A stretch of DNA of 64,000 bases from Cladorhizidae sp. MBARI D1340-BT2 (GCA_028752905.1 JAQNBH010000012.1:29211816-29275815); one strand, 5' to 3'. Shown: positions 1-12,055, counted from the first letter of the stretch. The notes: generated by a model from the sequence alone, not told the origin. Translations and numbers: made by a program.

Positions 1-182
1 ACACAAATAAAGCACACCTGCACGTGCTGACTGGTGTGTCACGACAAGAGCCGGAGCTGGAATAGAAATTGAGTCTATTCAAGTGAATCGGTGCAATGCA
101 ATTTCAAGTTCACAGTATCAAAAAAAAATAGCGCATTGCTAGTGCGAACGGATGTTATTCGGTCTAAACACGAACAAGGGAG

Positions 183-1061
183 CATCAGTGGCTACATGTT
201 CTGGAGGTGCATTGATTGGGAGGCCCCATCAGTGGCTACATGTTCTGGAGGTGTGTTGATTGGGAGGCCCCATCAGTGGCTACATGTTCTGGAGGTGTGT
301 TGATTGCGAGGCCCCATCAGTGGCTACATGTTCTGGAGGTGTGTTGATTGGGAGGCCCCATCAGTGGCTACATGTTCTGGAGGTGTGTTGATTGGGAGGC
401 CCCATCAGTGGCTACATGTTCTGGAGGTGTGTTGATTGGGAGGCCCCATCAGTGGCCACATGTTCTGGAGGTGTGTTGATTGGGAGGCCCCATCAGTGGC
501 TACATGTTCTGGAGATGTGTTGATTGGGAGGCCCCATCAGTGGCTACATGTTCTGGAGGTGTGTTGATTGGGAGGCCCCATCAGTGGCTACATGTTCTGG
601 AGGTGTGTTGATTGGGAGGCCCCATCAGTGGCTACATGTTCTGGAGGTGTGCTGATTGGGAGGCCCCATCAGTGGCTACATGTTCTGGAGGTGTGTTGAT
701 TGGGAGGCCCCATCAGTGGCTACATGTTCTGGAGGTGTGTTGATTGGGAGGCCCCATCAGTGGCTACATGTTCTGGAGGTGTGTTGATTGGGAGGCCCCA
801 TCAGTGGCTACATGTTCTGGAGGTGTGTTGATTGGGAGGCCCCATCAGTGGCTACATGTTCTGGAGGTGTGTTGATTGGGAGGCCCCATCAGTGGCTACA
901 TGTTCTGGAGGTGTGTTGATTGGGAGGCCCCATCAGTGGCTACATGTTCTGGAGGTGTGTTGATTGGGAGGCCCCATCAGTGGCTACATGTTCTGGAGGT
1001 GTGTTGATTGGGAGGCCCCATCAGTGGCCACATGTTCTGGAGGTGTGTTGATTGGGAGGCT
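183..1061. repeat. 44-bp minisatellite, about 20 copies
   Basis: Successive occurrences of CATCAGTGGCTACATGTTCT are exactly 44 bp apart (for example 183 and 227), with very few substitutions between units. The unit also contains GGAGGTGTGTTGATTGGGAGG. Because 44 is not a multiple of 3, no frame stays open. Units are nearly identical, which suggests recent expansion. Confidence 0.97.
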
Positions 1062-1157
1062 CCGCCTCTCCCTGATATGGTCTGCTGATTAATCAACATT
1101 GACACTAATTATGAAACAATCTGGAACTCAACTAGAAGTGGCACTGTCTGGCTATTT

Positions 1158-1242
1158 ACATGCATGTATATATAATATATATATATATAGAATGCATGTA
1201 TATATACATGTACATATACATGTACATATAATGTATATAAGC
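1158..1242. repeat. AT-rich (TA/CATG) microsatellite
   Basis: Alternating TA runs mixed with ACATGTACATATACATG words. Low-complexity DNA with self-complementary segments; no coding potential. Confidence 0.85.
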
Positions 1243-1279
1243 ATGTAGGGTGACTTAGCTTGGTGTGATTGGTGGTACT

Positions 1280-1465
1280 GCTTGTGGGCCCTGTGTGTAC
1301 AGCACCAGAGGGCTTGCTCTAATAACACAACAGAAACAATAACCTCCAACTGGACCAGTTGAACAGCTTGTGTGCCCTGTGTGTACAGCACCAGAGGGCT
1401 TGCTCTAATAACACAACAGCAACACTAACTTCCAACTGGACCAGTTGAACTGCTTGTGGGCCCTG
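1280..1465. repeat. 86-bp tandem repeat, about 2.2 copies
   Basis: The block beginning GCTTGTGGGCCCTGTGTGTA at 1280 recurs at 1366 and starts again at 1452. Each block includes AGCACCAGAGGGCTTGCTCT and a near-palindromic AACTGGACCAGTT at its end. Confidence 0.9.
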
Positions 1466-1796
1466 TGTTCAACATCTGTTGTTTGTTGGCTGTGGAGGTG
1501 TGTGCTGTCTCGTGTACTATCCAGCAAGAAGAAACTATTTACAAGTGAGGGGGTTGGGTTAAAAGCAGACACTAGTGCTGGAATCAGAGAACTTCAGACT
1601 TCCCAGAGCTTAGACCAAGATATACTGGCTAGGCTGGTTAGTGGGAGAGTAATAGCAATTAACTATGACCAACATAAACGAGGAGACAAATGTTTATTTG
1701 TTATTTTTGATATTTTATCTTTCACTAGCTTGCTTGCATATTATATATTGCATGAACCAATCAAAAACCAAACCAAACAACGGAACTCATGTTTAT

Positions 1797-1956
1797 AGAC
1801 CACAAGACCCTTTACCATTTAAGATCATGCCTAATTTTAATGGTAAAGGGTCATCTTACTGGTTGAGGTCAGACCACAAGACCCTTTACCATTTAAGATC
1901 ATGTACAACGTACACCTAATTTTAAATGGTAAAGGGTCATCTTACTGGTTGAGGTT
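1797..1956. repeat. Tandem pair of hairpin units ending in GGTAAAGGGTC
   Basis: Two adjacent copies (about 1797-1868 and 1870-1956), each starting AGACCACAAGACCCTTTACC and ending AATGGTAAAGGGTCATCTTA. Within each copy the CCCTTTACCATTT and AAATGGTAAAGGG arms are inverted repeats, so each unit can fold as a hairpin. The GGTAAAGGGTCATC end recurs elsewhere in the window (about 23967), which suggests a dispersed element terminus. Confidence 0.75.
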
Positions 1957-2379
1957 CATGTAGGTACTATCTGTTCCCTTTCTTTCAGACAAGTGGACCA
2001 CTCTAAAATACTTTTTGTCGTTATTTCAAGAATGTCTCCAGAGAACTCCCTACCCTGTGCCTGATGACCTTGTACATATGTATGTGGTTACTGTACCTGT
2101 TCAGAGTGAGGGCCTATTCCATGCAAGGTGGGTGGACAGGTTATTGCCGAGTCAGCATTAGCACAGAACAACCAGACCTGAAATTGGTGGAGCTATAATT
2201 GCCTGGGGCTATAGCGACCTCTTATTTAACACCTAGCCATTGAGACACAGCTAAATGCTTCTCAGATATTGTGCCGGCTGCTTCATAAAGATATCCCGTG
2301 TGAGATATGACCCTGGTAGAGAGGTAATTAGTGGGAATTTCATAATCCCTTTGATCAGACAAGCTGCTGATGGACAACC

Positions 2380-2748
2380 AGCTTCTTGCATGTGCCAGTG
2401 AGGCATGAGCTGTTTCTTGCACGTGCCATGAGGCATGAGCTGTTTCTTGCACGTGCCAGTGAGACACAAGCAGCTACTTGCACGTGCCAGTGAGACACAA
2501 GCAGCTGCTTGCACGTGCCAGTGAGACACAAGCAGCTCCTTGCACGTGCCAGTGTGACACAAGCAGCTGCTTGCACATGCCAGTGAGACACGAGCAGCTC
2601 CTTGCACGTGCCAGTGTGACACAAGCAGCTGCTTGCACGTGCCAGTGAGACACGAGCAGCTCCTTGCACGTTCCAGTGTGACACAAGCAGCTGCTTGCAC
2701 GTGCCAGTGAGACACAAGCAGCTACTTGCACGTGTCAGTGAGGCATGA
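2380..2748. repeat. 31-bp minisatellite with an E-box in most units
   Basis: About 12 units, spaced 31 bp apart, of the type GCACGTGCCAGTGAGACACA followed by AGCAGCTNCTT. Most units carry CACGTG, the palindromic E-box core; a few have CACATG, CACGTT or CATGTG. A 31-bp period shifts frame each unit, which is why overlapping long open frames on the minus strand are only a repeat artefact. Confidence 0.95.
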
Positions 2749-3254
2749 ATAAATACCTGTTATTCTGCTGCCTGTAACTGTAACTGCAATTGGGTAATGG
2801 TTGTTAAGATAGAAAACTAACAATGACCAACACCAAATTTGGTAAAAGGTCAGTTACTCATCACTTCTTGCCAGTATGGAAGGTATGGAAGGTAGCATGT
2901 ACCCCTTTCAGGATTGAACATTGCCAACTTACACCCCAGCAGTATGTGGAATATCTGGTAAAGGGTGATATTTCAGCCTGTGCATGGCCACATGGTGGAC
3001 TGGCTATTGGGTAAAGTGTAAAACCATATGAGAATATTGGGTAAAGGGTCGTCAATTTCGCCTGTTTTGGTTGGGGGTGTTGTGGCTGTGGTTAGAATAT
3101 GATTGTTCTACATGTAATCTGAGAGAGAGAGAGTGTGTTTGCAAGCATGCAATATTTATTGTTGAATGTAAGATCAGAACTGAGCCTCCCCTTGGTGGTG
3201 AGCGTTGGAGTTGTCTGATAGTGCTGATGATCCTGATGAAGTTCAACCACCTAA

Positions 3255-3432
3255 TCTTAGCCCTAGCCCTTTAGCCCTATACCCTTAGCCCTAAACACTA
3301 GACCTAGCCCCATATCCCTAGCCCCATATCCCTAACCCTATATCTCCAGCCCTATATCCCTAACCCTATATCCCTAGCCCTACCTAGCCCTATATACCCT
3401 ATATACTAGCCCTGTAGCCCTAACCCTAGTGA
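3255..3432. repeat. Degenerate CCCTA/CCCTAGC telomere-like repeat
   Basis: Irregular strings of TAGCCCTA, ATCCCTAACCCTATA and TATATCCCTAGCCC. The words resemble the animal telomere repeat CCCTAA but there is no regular hexamer array. Confidence 0.85.
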
Positions 3433-3923
3433 ATATTAACTGGGCAAGGAACCCCCAGAATAGCTCACATGACGTACTGTATATGGTAAAGGAAGGATTG
3501 TGTCATGGAATGCTCATGTATCTGGTTCATGTCTCGCTACATATCGCACATACTTACCTGCCATAATCAACATCACGCTATACAGTGTGTGGGCGTGTAA
3601 GAAAGTGTGTCTGTCGCTGGAGCTCGCTGCAACAAGGACTTGCTCGTAGACCACCCCACCACTCCATGACTATATTACACCTAAAATAGGCGGAGATACG
3701 ATTGCCTCTAATTGGAGCGACCTCTTCTTGCATAACCATCCATCCAAGGTGTTGTCTAAGGGACTTTAAAGGCTCTTGGAAACTTCCTCCTCACAGACAA
3801 GCATTTATATATATTAATTCAATAGTTGTATTTAAAAACAAAGAATATTTATATTTGGATCCACTCGTCAAAAAAGAAAATGTAACAAGAATTTTCCTAT
3901 AAATAACTAACATTTACAGGATC

Positions 3924-4104
3924 TCAACGGACTCTCAGTTGACATAATGAAATTGCAACAACCTTCTCAATAATCGACTTGAATTCTACTCTCTAGACAT
4001 TTCGACTAGATGCTCTAGCCTTATCCCGATGAATGCAAGAGTGTCTATATAGTCGAAACATCAAGAGAATAAAATTCAAGTTGATTATTGAGAAGGTCAT
4101 TGTA
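3924..4104. mobile_element. Foldback element copy 1, with 12-bp target duplication
   Basis: The element has inverted arms: AACCTTCTCAATAATCGACTT on the left and AAGTTGATTATTGAGAAGGT on the right. It is flanked by a perfect 12-bp direct repeat, ATTTACAGGATC, at 3912-3923 and 4105-4116. A 12-bp duplication is longer than usual for cut-and-paste DNA transposons and fits target-primed retroposition. Each arm carries a hammerhead-like half: the plus arm has CCGATGA ... GAAACATC, and the minus arm has a mutated CTGATGA box but retains stem II and GAAATGTC. The family has three more copies in this window (19232, 42837, 52921). Confidence 0.75.
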
Positions 4105-4124
4105 ATTTACAGGATCCTTCCAAA

Positions 4125-4980
4125 TCTATTAAAAAGCAGTATATATTGTAATAGTGGTCTTCATTATTCATTGTGTATCTTTGTACCTGGTAAATTCTTG
4201 TTTCATATATTCTTTATTTTTTAAATAAAAACACATTTTGTCTCCTGTTTATAGTCAGGCAGCCACCTGCAAGAAGTTACTCAGTGTAACACCATAACCA
4301 ACCAATCACTGATCTTACCATGTTTATTACGTCATCAGACTTGGGAATCCCCTCCAAAGTGGTGTTTTTATTAGCACCTTTGATGCGTAAAGTTCATGTC
4401 CTGGAAGCTGTTCGAGTGCACTGCCTTTGAGCTATGACATGAAACAGTTGCCCTCCAGCAAGCAATTAAGAATTAATTGCTTTGGGTAATTGCATTCCAA
4501 ATGCGTAGTTTGGGCGCGTATGAGGTAAGGGCACATACCACACTTATGCTCGAGGGCTTGACTGCCGGGACCTCCCTTCTCGTTGAGGCCTCCCCATGGA
4601 CCGTCTATTGAGAGCACTGGTTCTATGTACATGTATATACATATATCAGGTTAAACTTGAAAACCAGCAGAGAGTGGCAGTGAAGCAAGCACACATTAAT
4701 GTGCTTACTCAAAGTGTGCATAGCAAAGCTCCTTGCGAAGGTTACGTGCATCGACCTAGCTCATCGAAGGGCATATTTTGTCCTCGAGAATGAGGGCCTG
4801 TTCTTAACTCTGCCACAGGCTTATACATGAAGGACAGTTCTAGCCATTGGTGCTAATTTGACCAAAAAAATAATAAAACTGCCTTTATTTTAATAATTGT
4901 TCCATTGTGTTCAGGAAATCTGGTCACATATACCATGTGCACTGATCGACATCACGAGACTTTGACTGGCTTTGTTGTGT
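4125..4980. other. No gene recognised
   Basis: AT-rich single-copy-looking DNA. The short open frames here lack any recognisable domain or convincing splice sites. I see nothing to annotate. Confidence 0.6.
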
Positions 4981-4984
4981 GTGG

Positions 4985-5190
4985 ACAGAACAGTGTGTTT
5001 CCTCCTACATATATGCATCCATCCATAGCTGGACAGAACAGTGTAATATGTTACGATTCCTCCTGTTTCCTCCTGTTTATGCAGCCATAGGTGGACAGTG
5101 TAATATGTTATGATTCCTCCTGTATATGCACCCATACATAGGTGGACAGTGTAATATGTTATGATTCCTCTCGTATATGCATCCATTGGA
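4985..5190. repeat. Imperfect ~51-bp tandem repeat
   Basis: GGACAGTGTAATATGTTATG recurs at 5093 and 5144, with a diverged earlier copy near 5033. Units also share CCTCCTGTATATGCAYCCAT. The open minus-strand frame across it is a by-product of the repeat. Confidence 0.85.
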
Positions 5191-5220
5191 ATGCCATGTG
5201 CCACTTGCACTCTTGACGTA

Positions 5221-5234
5221 GTTGCTATAGCAAC
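5221..5234. promoter_or_regulatory. Candidate RFX X-box, GTTGCTATAGCAAC
   Basis: A perfect 14-bp palindrome that matches the ciliary-gene X-box consensus RYYNYYWWRRNRAC bound by RFX factors. No gene start is visible next to it, and the degenerate consensus is expected a few times by chance in 64 kb. This is therefore a site candidate, not a demonstrated promoter. Confidence 0.3.
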
Positions 5235-5802
5235 TGGCCGGTCACATGCTGGAGTGTAATTAGAAGTGGTTTAAACCAGTCGTGTCAAAGGTTAAAACAA
5301 TGAGTGTTAACTATGTATAGTTTAGTCGCTGAAGTATATATATATCGTAAGTCTGGAGTATTTTATCTTTAAAATATATTTCATGTCATTTTATTTTCGT
5401 AAGTTGTGAGGTCTGCGAACTATTATTTTTGCTTGTGCCATTGACCGTGAGGCAATATGTGACGAAGAGAAGCCAGCTTGAAAGCTATGCATGAGACTGG
5501 TAGGTCATGCTGTGAAGGCTGTCGAGTTGTTTGGAAACCATAGGTTGGGGGATTGTGAAAGACAGTCGACTAAACTACAGTAAGATGTATCTACACAGTA
5601 ACAGGGCATCATTACAGGACACACACCTAGGAAACTATGTTCACTTCTCTGATCGGAGACATATATTTCCAGCACTTCTAGAAGTTAGCTCCCTACCTGG
5701 TGTGTGAACAGTAGCTAGTGACACACCTTACCCATTTTATATTTAGCCCCCCCCCCCCCCAAGTTTTTTGCTCTTTCGTGGAGCAGTAGCTAATGACCAC
5801 AC

Positions 5803-8202
5803 TGTCAGCAGAGAAGAGAGAACAGGCTGCACAGTCAGCAGAGGGGAGAGAACTGGCTGCATAGTCAGCAGAGGAGAGAGAACTGGCTGCACAATTATAT
5901 ATCAGCAGAGGAATTATTTCTTTTAACTTTTGTAAATTAGTAGGGACGAAAATTTATCAACAATCAAGAATGTATATATTGGGGGTTGGGGGGGAGACTG
6001 ATTTCACAACAGTTCAACTTGTGCAATAAAAAGTTATCACCTTCGAATTAATTATAGTGTTTGACATGTCGCTGCTGTGTAAAATGAATTAGATGGGGGT
6101 GTGGGTGGGCATTTACAAGAGCTCACCCGTGAACCTGCCACACATCCTTGGTTTCTTGCGACATTCACTGCTACATGACTAGCATAGAGGATAGAGAACT
6201 GGCTGCACAGTCAATAGATAGAGAACTGGCTGCACAGTCAATAGATAGAGGATAGAGAACTGGCTGCACAGTCAATAGATAGAGGATAGAGAACTGGCTG
6301 CACAGTCAATAGATAGAGAACTGGCTGCACAGGCAATAGATAGAGGATAGAGAACAGGCTGCACAGTCAATAGATAGAGGATAGAGAACTGGCTGCACAG
6401 TCAATAGATAGAGGATAGAGAACTGGCTGCACAGTCAATAGATAGAGAACTGGCTGCACAGGCAATAGATAGAGGATAGAGAACAGGCTGCACAGTCAAT
6501 AGATAGAGGATAGAGAACTGGCTGCACAGTCAATAGATAGAGGATAGAGAACTGGCTGCACAGTCAGCAGAGGAGAGAGAACTGGCTGCACCATCAGCAG
6601 AGGATAGAGAACTGGCTGCACAGTCAATAGATAGAGGATAGAGAACTGGCTGCACAGTCAATAGATAGAGGAGAGAGAACTGGCTGCACAGTCAATAGAT
6701 AGAGGAGAGAGAACTGGCTGCACAGTCAATAGATAGAGTAGAGAGAACTGGCTGCACAGGCAATAGATAGAGGATAGAGAACTGGCTGCACAGTCAATAG
6801 ATAGAGGATAGAGAACTGGCTGCACAGTCAATAGATAGAGGATAGAGAACTGGCTGCACAGTCAATAGATAGAGAACTGGCTGCACAGGCAATAGATAGA
6901 GGATAGAGAACAGGCTGCACAGTCAATAGATAGAGGATAGAGAACTGGCTGCACAGTCAATAGATAGAGGATAGAGAACTGGCTGCACAGTCAGCAGAGG
7001 AGAGAGAACTGGCTGCACCATCAGCAGAGGATAGAGAACTGGCTGCACAGTCAATAGATAGAGGATAGAGAACTGGCTGCACAGTCAATAGATAGAGGAG
7101 AGAGAACTGGCTGCACAGTCAATAGATAGAGGAGAGAGAACTGGCTGCACAGTCAATAGATAGAGTAGAGAGAACTGGCTGCACAGGCAATAGATAGAGG
7201 ATAGAGAACTGGCTGCACAGTCAATAGATAGAGGATAGAGAACTGGCTGCACAGTCAATAGATAGAGAACTGGCTGCACAGGCAATAGATAGAGGATAGA
7301 GAACAGGCTGCACAGTCAATAGATAGAGTAGAGAGAACAGGCTGCACAGTCAATAGATAGGGGATAGAGAACTGGCTGCACAGTCAATAGATAGGGGATA
7401 GAGAAACTGGCTGCACAGTCAGCAGAGGATAGAGAACAGGCTGCACAGTCAATAGATAGAGGATAGAGAACTGGCTGCACAGTCAATAGATAGAGGATAG
7501 AGAACTGGCTGCACAGTCAATAGATAGAGAACTGGCTGCACAGGCAATAGATAGAGGATAGAGAACAGGCTGCACAGTCAATAGATAGAGGATAGAGAAC
7601 TGGCTGCACAGTCAATAGATAGAGGATAGAGAACTGGCTGCACAGTCAGCAGAGGAGAGAGAACTGGCTGCACCATCAGCAGAGGATAGAGAACTGGCTG
7701 CACAGTCAATAGATAGAGGATAGAGAACTGGCTGCACAGTCAATAGATAGAGGAGAGAGAACTGGCTGCACAGTCAATAGATAGAGGAGAGAGAACTGGC
7801 TGCACAGTCAATAGATAGAGTAGAGAGAACTGGCTGCACAGGCAATAGATAGAGGATAGAGAACTGGCTGCACAGTCAATAGATAGAGGATAGAGAACTG
7901 GCTGCACAGTCAATAGATAGAGAACTGGCTGCACAGGCAATAGATAGAGGATAGAGAACAGGCTGCACAGTCAATAGATAGAGAACTGGCTGCACAGTCA
8001 ATAGATAGAGTAGAGAGAACAGGCTGCACAGTCAATAGATAGAGGATAGAGAAACTGGCTGCACAGTCAGCAGAGGATAGAGAACTGGCTGCACAGTCAG
8101 CAGAGGATAGAGAACTGGCTGCACAGTCAATAGATAGAGGAGAGAGAACTGGCTGCACAGTCAATAGATAGAGGAGAGAGAACTGGCTGCACAGTCAATA
8201 GG
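5803..8202. repeat. 34-bp satellite (AACTGGCTGCACAGTCAATA) with higher-order structure
   Basis: A small block (5803-5912) is separated by about 270 bp of unique DNA from the main array (6181-8202), which has about 60 units. The usual unit is 34 bp, with shorter 26-bp variants lacking GATAGAGG. The array has higher-order repetition: the distinctive CAGTCAGCAGAGGAGAGAGA variant occurs at 6561, 6988 and 7643, and the last two blocks are identical over several hundred bases at a 655-bp offset. The same family recurs at 20590-20935 (+) and 28925-29012 (opposite orientation). Confidence 0.97.
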
Positions 8203-8424
8203 GGGAAATACTGATGACTGATTCCAGGAACGGAGGAGTCTCATGCAGAGCATAATGTGATATTTGGCAGGCCACTCTCGGGTGACTGTGCAAGTCAGAT
8301 TTATTGGTTAGGTTCTCGACATCCTGACCCCTGGAGGGCTGGCCGAGGTGAGCCTCAGGTGCAGGCAAAAGTGACCTCGTTAGAATCATTAAGGAATCTT
8401 GATATTCAACCGTCAGACAAGACA

Positions 8425-8467
8425 TTCCACACACACACACACACACCACATACACACTCACAACACA
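8425..8467. repeat. (CA)n microsatellite
   Basis: A run of CACACACACACACACACACA followed by imperfect CA-rich sequence. Confidence 0.9.
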
Positions 8468-8469
8468 TT

Positions 8470-9140
8470 TTTGCTCGACTCGAACCCTCAACAAGCACGT
8501 GCTAAACGCTTGTCTATAAGCATGTTATAAGCATGTATGCAACTTCAATAGAGGTAGCGTCATGGTAACGGGTGGCAGCTAATCGCTGGAACCTGTCACA
8601 CCTCGCCCAAACACATTCCATGCGGCGAAGCAGACGTGTGTGCATGAGCGCGTGCAAGGAGCGTACAAATAGCCACGGGTGTAAACACGACACACCCTCT
8701 ACAAATACGAGTGCCACGCTCGCGCGATGCCTTGTAGTCTAACAGTCAGCGTGATGCAGAAGCATGGGGAAGAAAGCAGTCTCCTTCTTCTTCATCGCCA
8801 TCGCACAACATGTAGAGCATACGTGTCTTCTTTGAGGTATAGCCTTGTAGCATTGCATGGATTGTGTGAATTGGCTACAGCCGTTCTAATGCTGAATGGT
8901 AATTATTAGTGTGAAAGATACCAGGAAGTGTTTCTCCTCTTTAGCATCTTTAGCAGCTGTTTATCGTGTGGGTGTGAAGTAATGAATATGGCATTAATGA
9001 GCATGCTTGCTTGCTTTTTCAAGGGTTGGTGCCATGCTTTGTTTGCACGTGCCATATCGGGAGAGGTGTAGTTTGGCGTGTGGGAATTGATTGGTCAAAT
9101 GTCTGTCGTACTTTTGCTATGGCTTAGACAGAGCTCTAAC
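8470..9140. other. Unique spacer, locally CpG-containing, no gene recognised
   Basis: The stretch 8560-8740 holds several CG dinucleotides, unlike most of the window, and could be a remnant regulatory region. No coding region or transcript structure can be supported. Confidence 0.4.
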
Positions 9141-10992
9141 TCTAATCCTAAGATTTGCTGTGACCCTAGCCCTGACCCTAACATTTGCTGTGACCCTAGC
9201 CCTGACCCTAACATTTGCTGTGACCCTAGCCTTAACCCTAACATTTGCTGTGGCCCTAGCCCTGACCCTAACATTTGCTTGCCCCTAGCCCGACCCTAAC
9301 ATTTGCTGTGATCCTAGCCCTGACCCTAACATTTGCTGTGACCCTAGCCCTGACCCTAACATTTGCTGTGACCCTAGCCCTGACCCTAACATTTGCTTGC
9401 CCCTAGCCCGACCCTAACATTTGCTGTGACCCTAGCCCTGACCCTAACATTTGCTGTGACCCTAGCCCTGACCCTAACATTTGCTGTGACCCTAGCCTTA
9501 ACCCTAACATTTGCTGTGACCTTAGCCCTGACCCTAACATTTGCTGTGACCCTAGCCCTGATCCTAACATTTGCTGTGACCCTAGCCCTGACCCTAACAT
9601 TTGCTGTGACCCTAGCCTTAACCCTAACATTTGCTGTGACCCTAGCCTTAACCCTAACATTTGCTGTGACCCTAGCCCTGACCCTAACATTTGCTGTGAC
9701 CCTAGCCTTAACCCTAACATTTGCTGTGACCCTAGCCCGACCCTAACATTTGCTGTGACCCTAGCCCTGACCCTAACATTTGCTGTGCCCCTAGCCCTGA
9801 CCCTAACATTTGCTGTGACCCTAGCCTTAACCCTAACATTTGCTGTGACCCTAGCCTTAACCCTAACATTTGCTGTGACCCTAGCCTTAACCCTAACATT
9901 TACTGTGACCCTAGCCCTGACCCTAACATTTGCTGTGCCCCTAGCCCTGACCCTAACATTTGCTGTGACCCTAGCCTTAACCCTAACATTTGCTGTGACC
10001 CTAGCCCTGACCCTAACATTTGCTGTGACCCTAGCCTTAACCCTAACATTTGCTGTGACCCTAGCCCTGACCCTAACATTTGCTGTGACCCTAGCCCTGA
10101 CCCTAACATTTGCTGTGACCCTAGCCTTAACCCTAACATTTGCTGTGACCCTAGCCCTGACCCTAACATTTGCTGTGACCCTAGCCCTGACCCTAACATT
10201 TGCTGTGACCCTAGCCCTGACCCTAACATTTGCTGTGAACCTAGCCCTAACCCTAACATTTACTGTGACCCTAGCCTTAACACCTAACATTTGCTGTGCC
10301 CCTAGCCCTGACCCTAACATTTGCTGTGACCCTAGCCCTGACCCTAACATTTGCTGTGATCCTAGCCCTGACCCTAACATTTGCTGTGACCCTAGCCTTA
10401 ACCCTAACATTTACTGTGACCCTAGCCTTAACCCTAACATTTGCTGTGACCCTAGCCCTGACCCTAACATTTGCTGTGACCCTAGCCTTAACCCTAACAT
10501 TTGCTGTGACCCTAGCCCGACCCTAACATTTGCTGTGACCCTAGCCCTGACCCTAACATTTGCTGTGACCCTAGCCCTGACCGTAACATTTGCTGTGACC
10601 CTAGCCTTAACCCTAACATTTGCTGTGACCCTAGCCCTGACCCTAACATTTGCTGTGACCCTAGCCTTAACCCTAACATTTGCTGTGACCCTAGCCTTAA
10701 CCCTAACATTTGCTGTGACCCTAGCCCTGACCCTAACATTTGCTGTGACCCTAGCCTTAACCCTGTGACCCTAGCCTTAAACCTAACATTTGCTGTGACC
10801 CTAGCCTTAACCCTAACATTTGCTGTGACCCTAGCCTTAAACCTAACATTTGCTGTGACCCTAGCCCTGACCCTAACATTTGCTATGACCCTAGCCCTGA
10901 CCCTAACATTTGCTGTGACCCTAGCCTTAACCCTAACATTTGCTGTGACCCTAGCCCTGACCCTAACATTTGCTGTGACCCTAGCCCTGAAC
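9141..10992. repeat. 30-bp satellite (AACATTTGCTGTGACCCTAG), about 61 copies
   Basis: The 30-bp unit is AACATTTGCTGTGACCCTAG followed by CCCTGACCCT or CCTTAACCCT, and the two subtypes are interspersed. Because 30 is a multiple of 3, long open frames run through on both strands (about 335 codons each). They are pure repeat translations with no start context or domain, so I do not call a gene. The CCCTAAC words are telomere-like. Confidence 0.98.
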
Positions 10993-11034
10993 ATAATGTT
11001 GGCTGTAGCCCTAACCTAGTTCTAGCCTGACGTG

Positions 11035-12055
11035 GTCCTAGCCCTAATCCTTCAGTGGTTCTTTCCCAGTCCCTAGACCTACCTATGTAGCCCTAATCCT
11101 AGCCTGATCCTAGCCCTATGTAGCCCTATGTAGCCCTAATCCCAGCCTAATCCTAGCCCTATGTAGCCCAAATCCTATCCTAATCCTAGCCCTATGTAGT
11201 CCTAATCCTAGCCCTATGTAGCCCTAATCCTAGCCTAATCCTAGCCCTATGTAGCCCTAATCCTAGCCCTATGTAGCCCTAATCCTATCCTAATCCTAGC
11301 CTTATGTAGCCCTAATCCTAGCCTGATCCTAGCCCTATGTAGCCCTAATCCTAGCCCTATGTAGCCCTAATCCTAGCCTGATCCTAGCCCTAATCCTAGC
11401 CTGATCCTAGCCATATGTAGCCCTAATCCTAGCCCTAATCCTAGCCTAATCCTAGCCCTATGTGGCCCTAATCCTAGCCCTATGTAGCCCTAATCCTAGC
11501 CTGATCCTAGCCCTATGTAGCCCTAATCCTAGCCTACTAGCCCTATGTAGCCCTAATCGTAGCCTAATCCTAGCCTTATATAGCCCTAATCCTAGCCCTA
11601 TGTAGCCCTAATCCTAGCCTAATCCTAGCCCTATGTAGCCCTAATCCTAGCCTGATCCAAGCCCTATGTAGCCCTAATCCTAGCCTAATCCTAGCCCTAT
11701 GTAGCCCTAATCCTAGCCTAATCCTAGCCCTATGTAGCCCTAATCGTAGCCTAATCCTAGCCTTATATAGCCCTAATCCTAGCCCTATGTAGCCCTAATC
11801 CTAGCCTAATCCTAGCCCTATGTAGCCCTAATCCTAGCCTGATCCAAGCCCTATGTAGCCCTAATCCTATCCTAATCCTAGCCCTATGTAGCCCTAATCC
11901 TAGCCTAATCCTAGCCCTATGTAGCCCTAATCCTAGCCTAATCCTAGCCCTATGTGGCCCTAATCCTAGCCATATGTAGCCCTAATCCTAGCCTAATCCT
12001 AGCCCTATGTAGCCCTAATCCTAGCCTAATTCTATCCTATTACCTCCTGCCCTAG
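11035..12055. repeat. ~33-bp satellite (CCCTATGTAGCCCTAATCCT)
   Basis: Units of CCCTATGTAGCCCTAATCCT plus AGCCTAATCCTAG, with frequent partial units and TGATCC/TAATCC alternation. It follows the 30-bp array after about 40 bp of transition sequence and shares its CCCTAA/CCTAG vocabulary. Confidence 0.95.

Noticed and set aside
183..1061. Possible CRISPR array (regular direct repeats).
   Set aside because: Units are contiguous with no unique spacers, and the genome is eukaryotic. The same applies to every tandem array in the window.
3255..3432. A true interstitial telomere array.
   Set aside because: The words are CCCTA/CCCTAGC with irregular spacing, and no run of consecutive CCCTAA hexamers is present.
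9403..10768. Open frames of about 335 codons on both strands with regular 10-residue repeats.
   Set aside because: They arise because the 30-bp satellite unit is divisible by 3 and lacks stops in these frames. There is no start context, signal or domain, and both strands are open equally.
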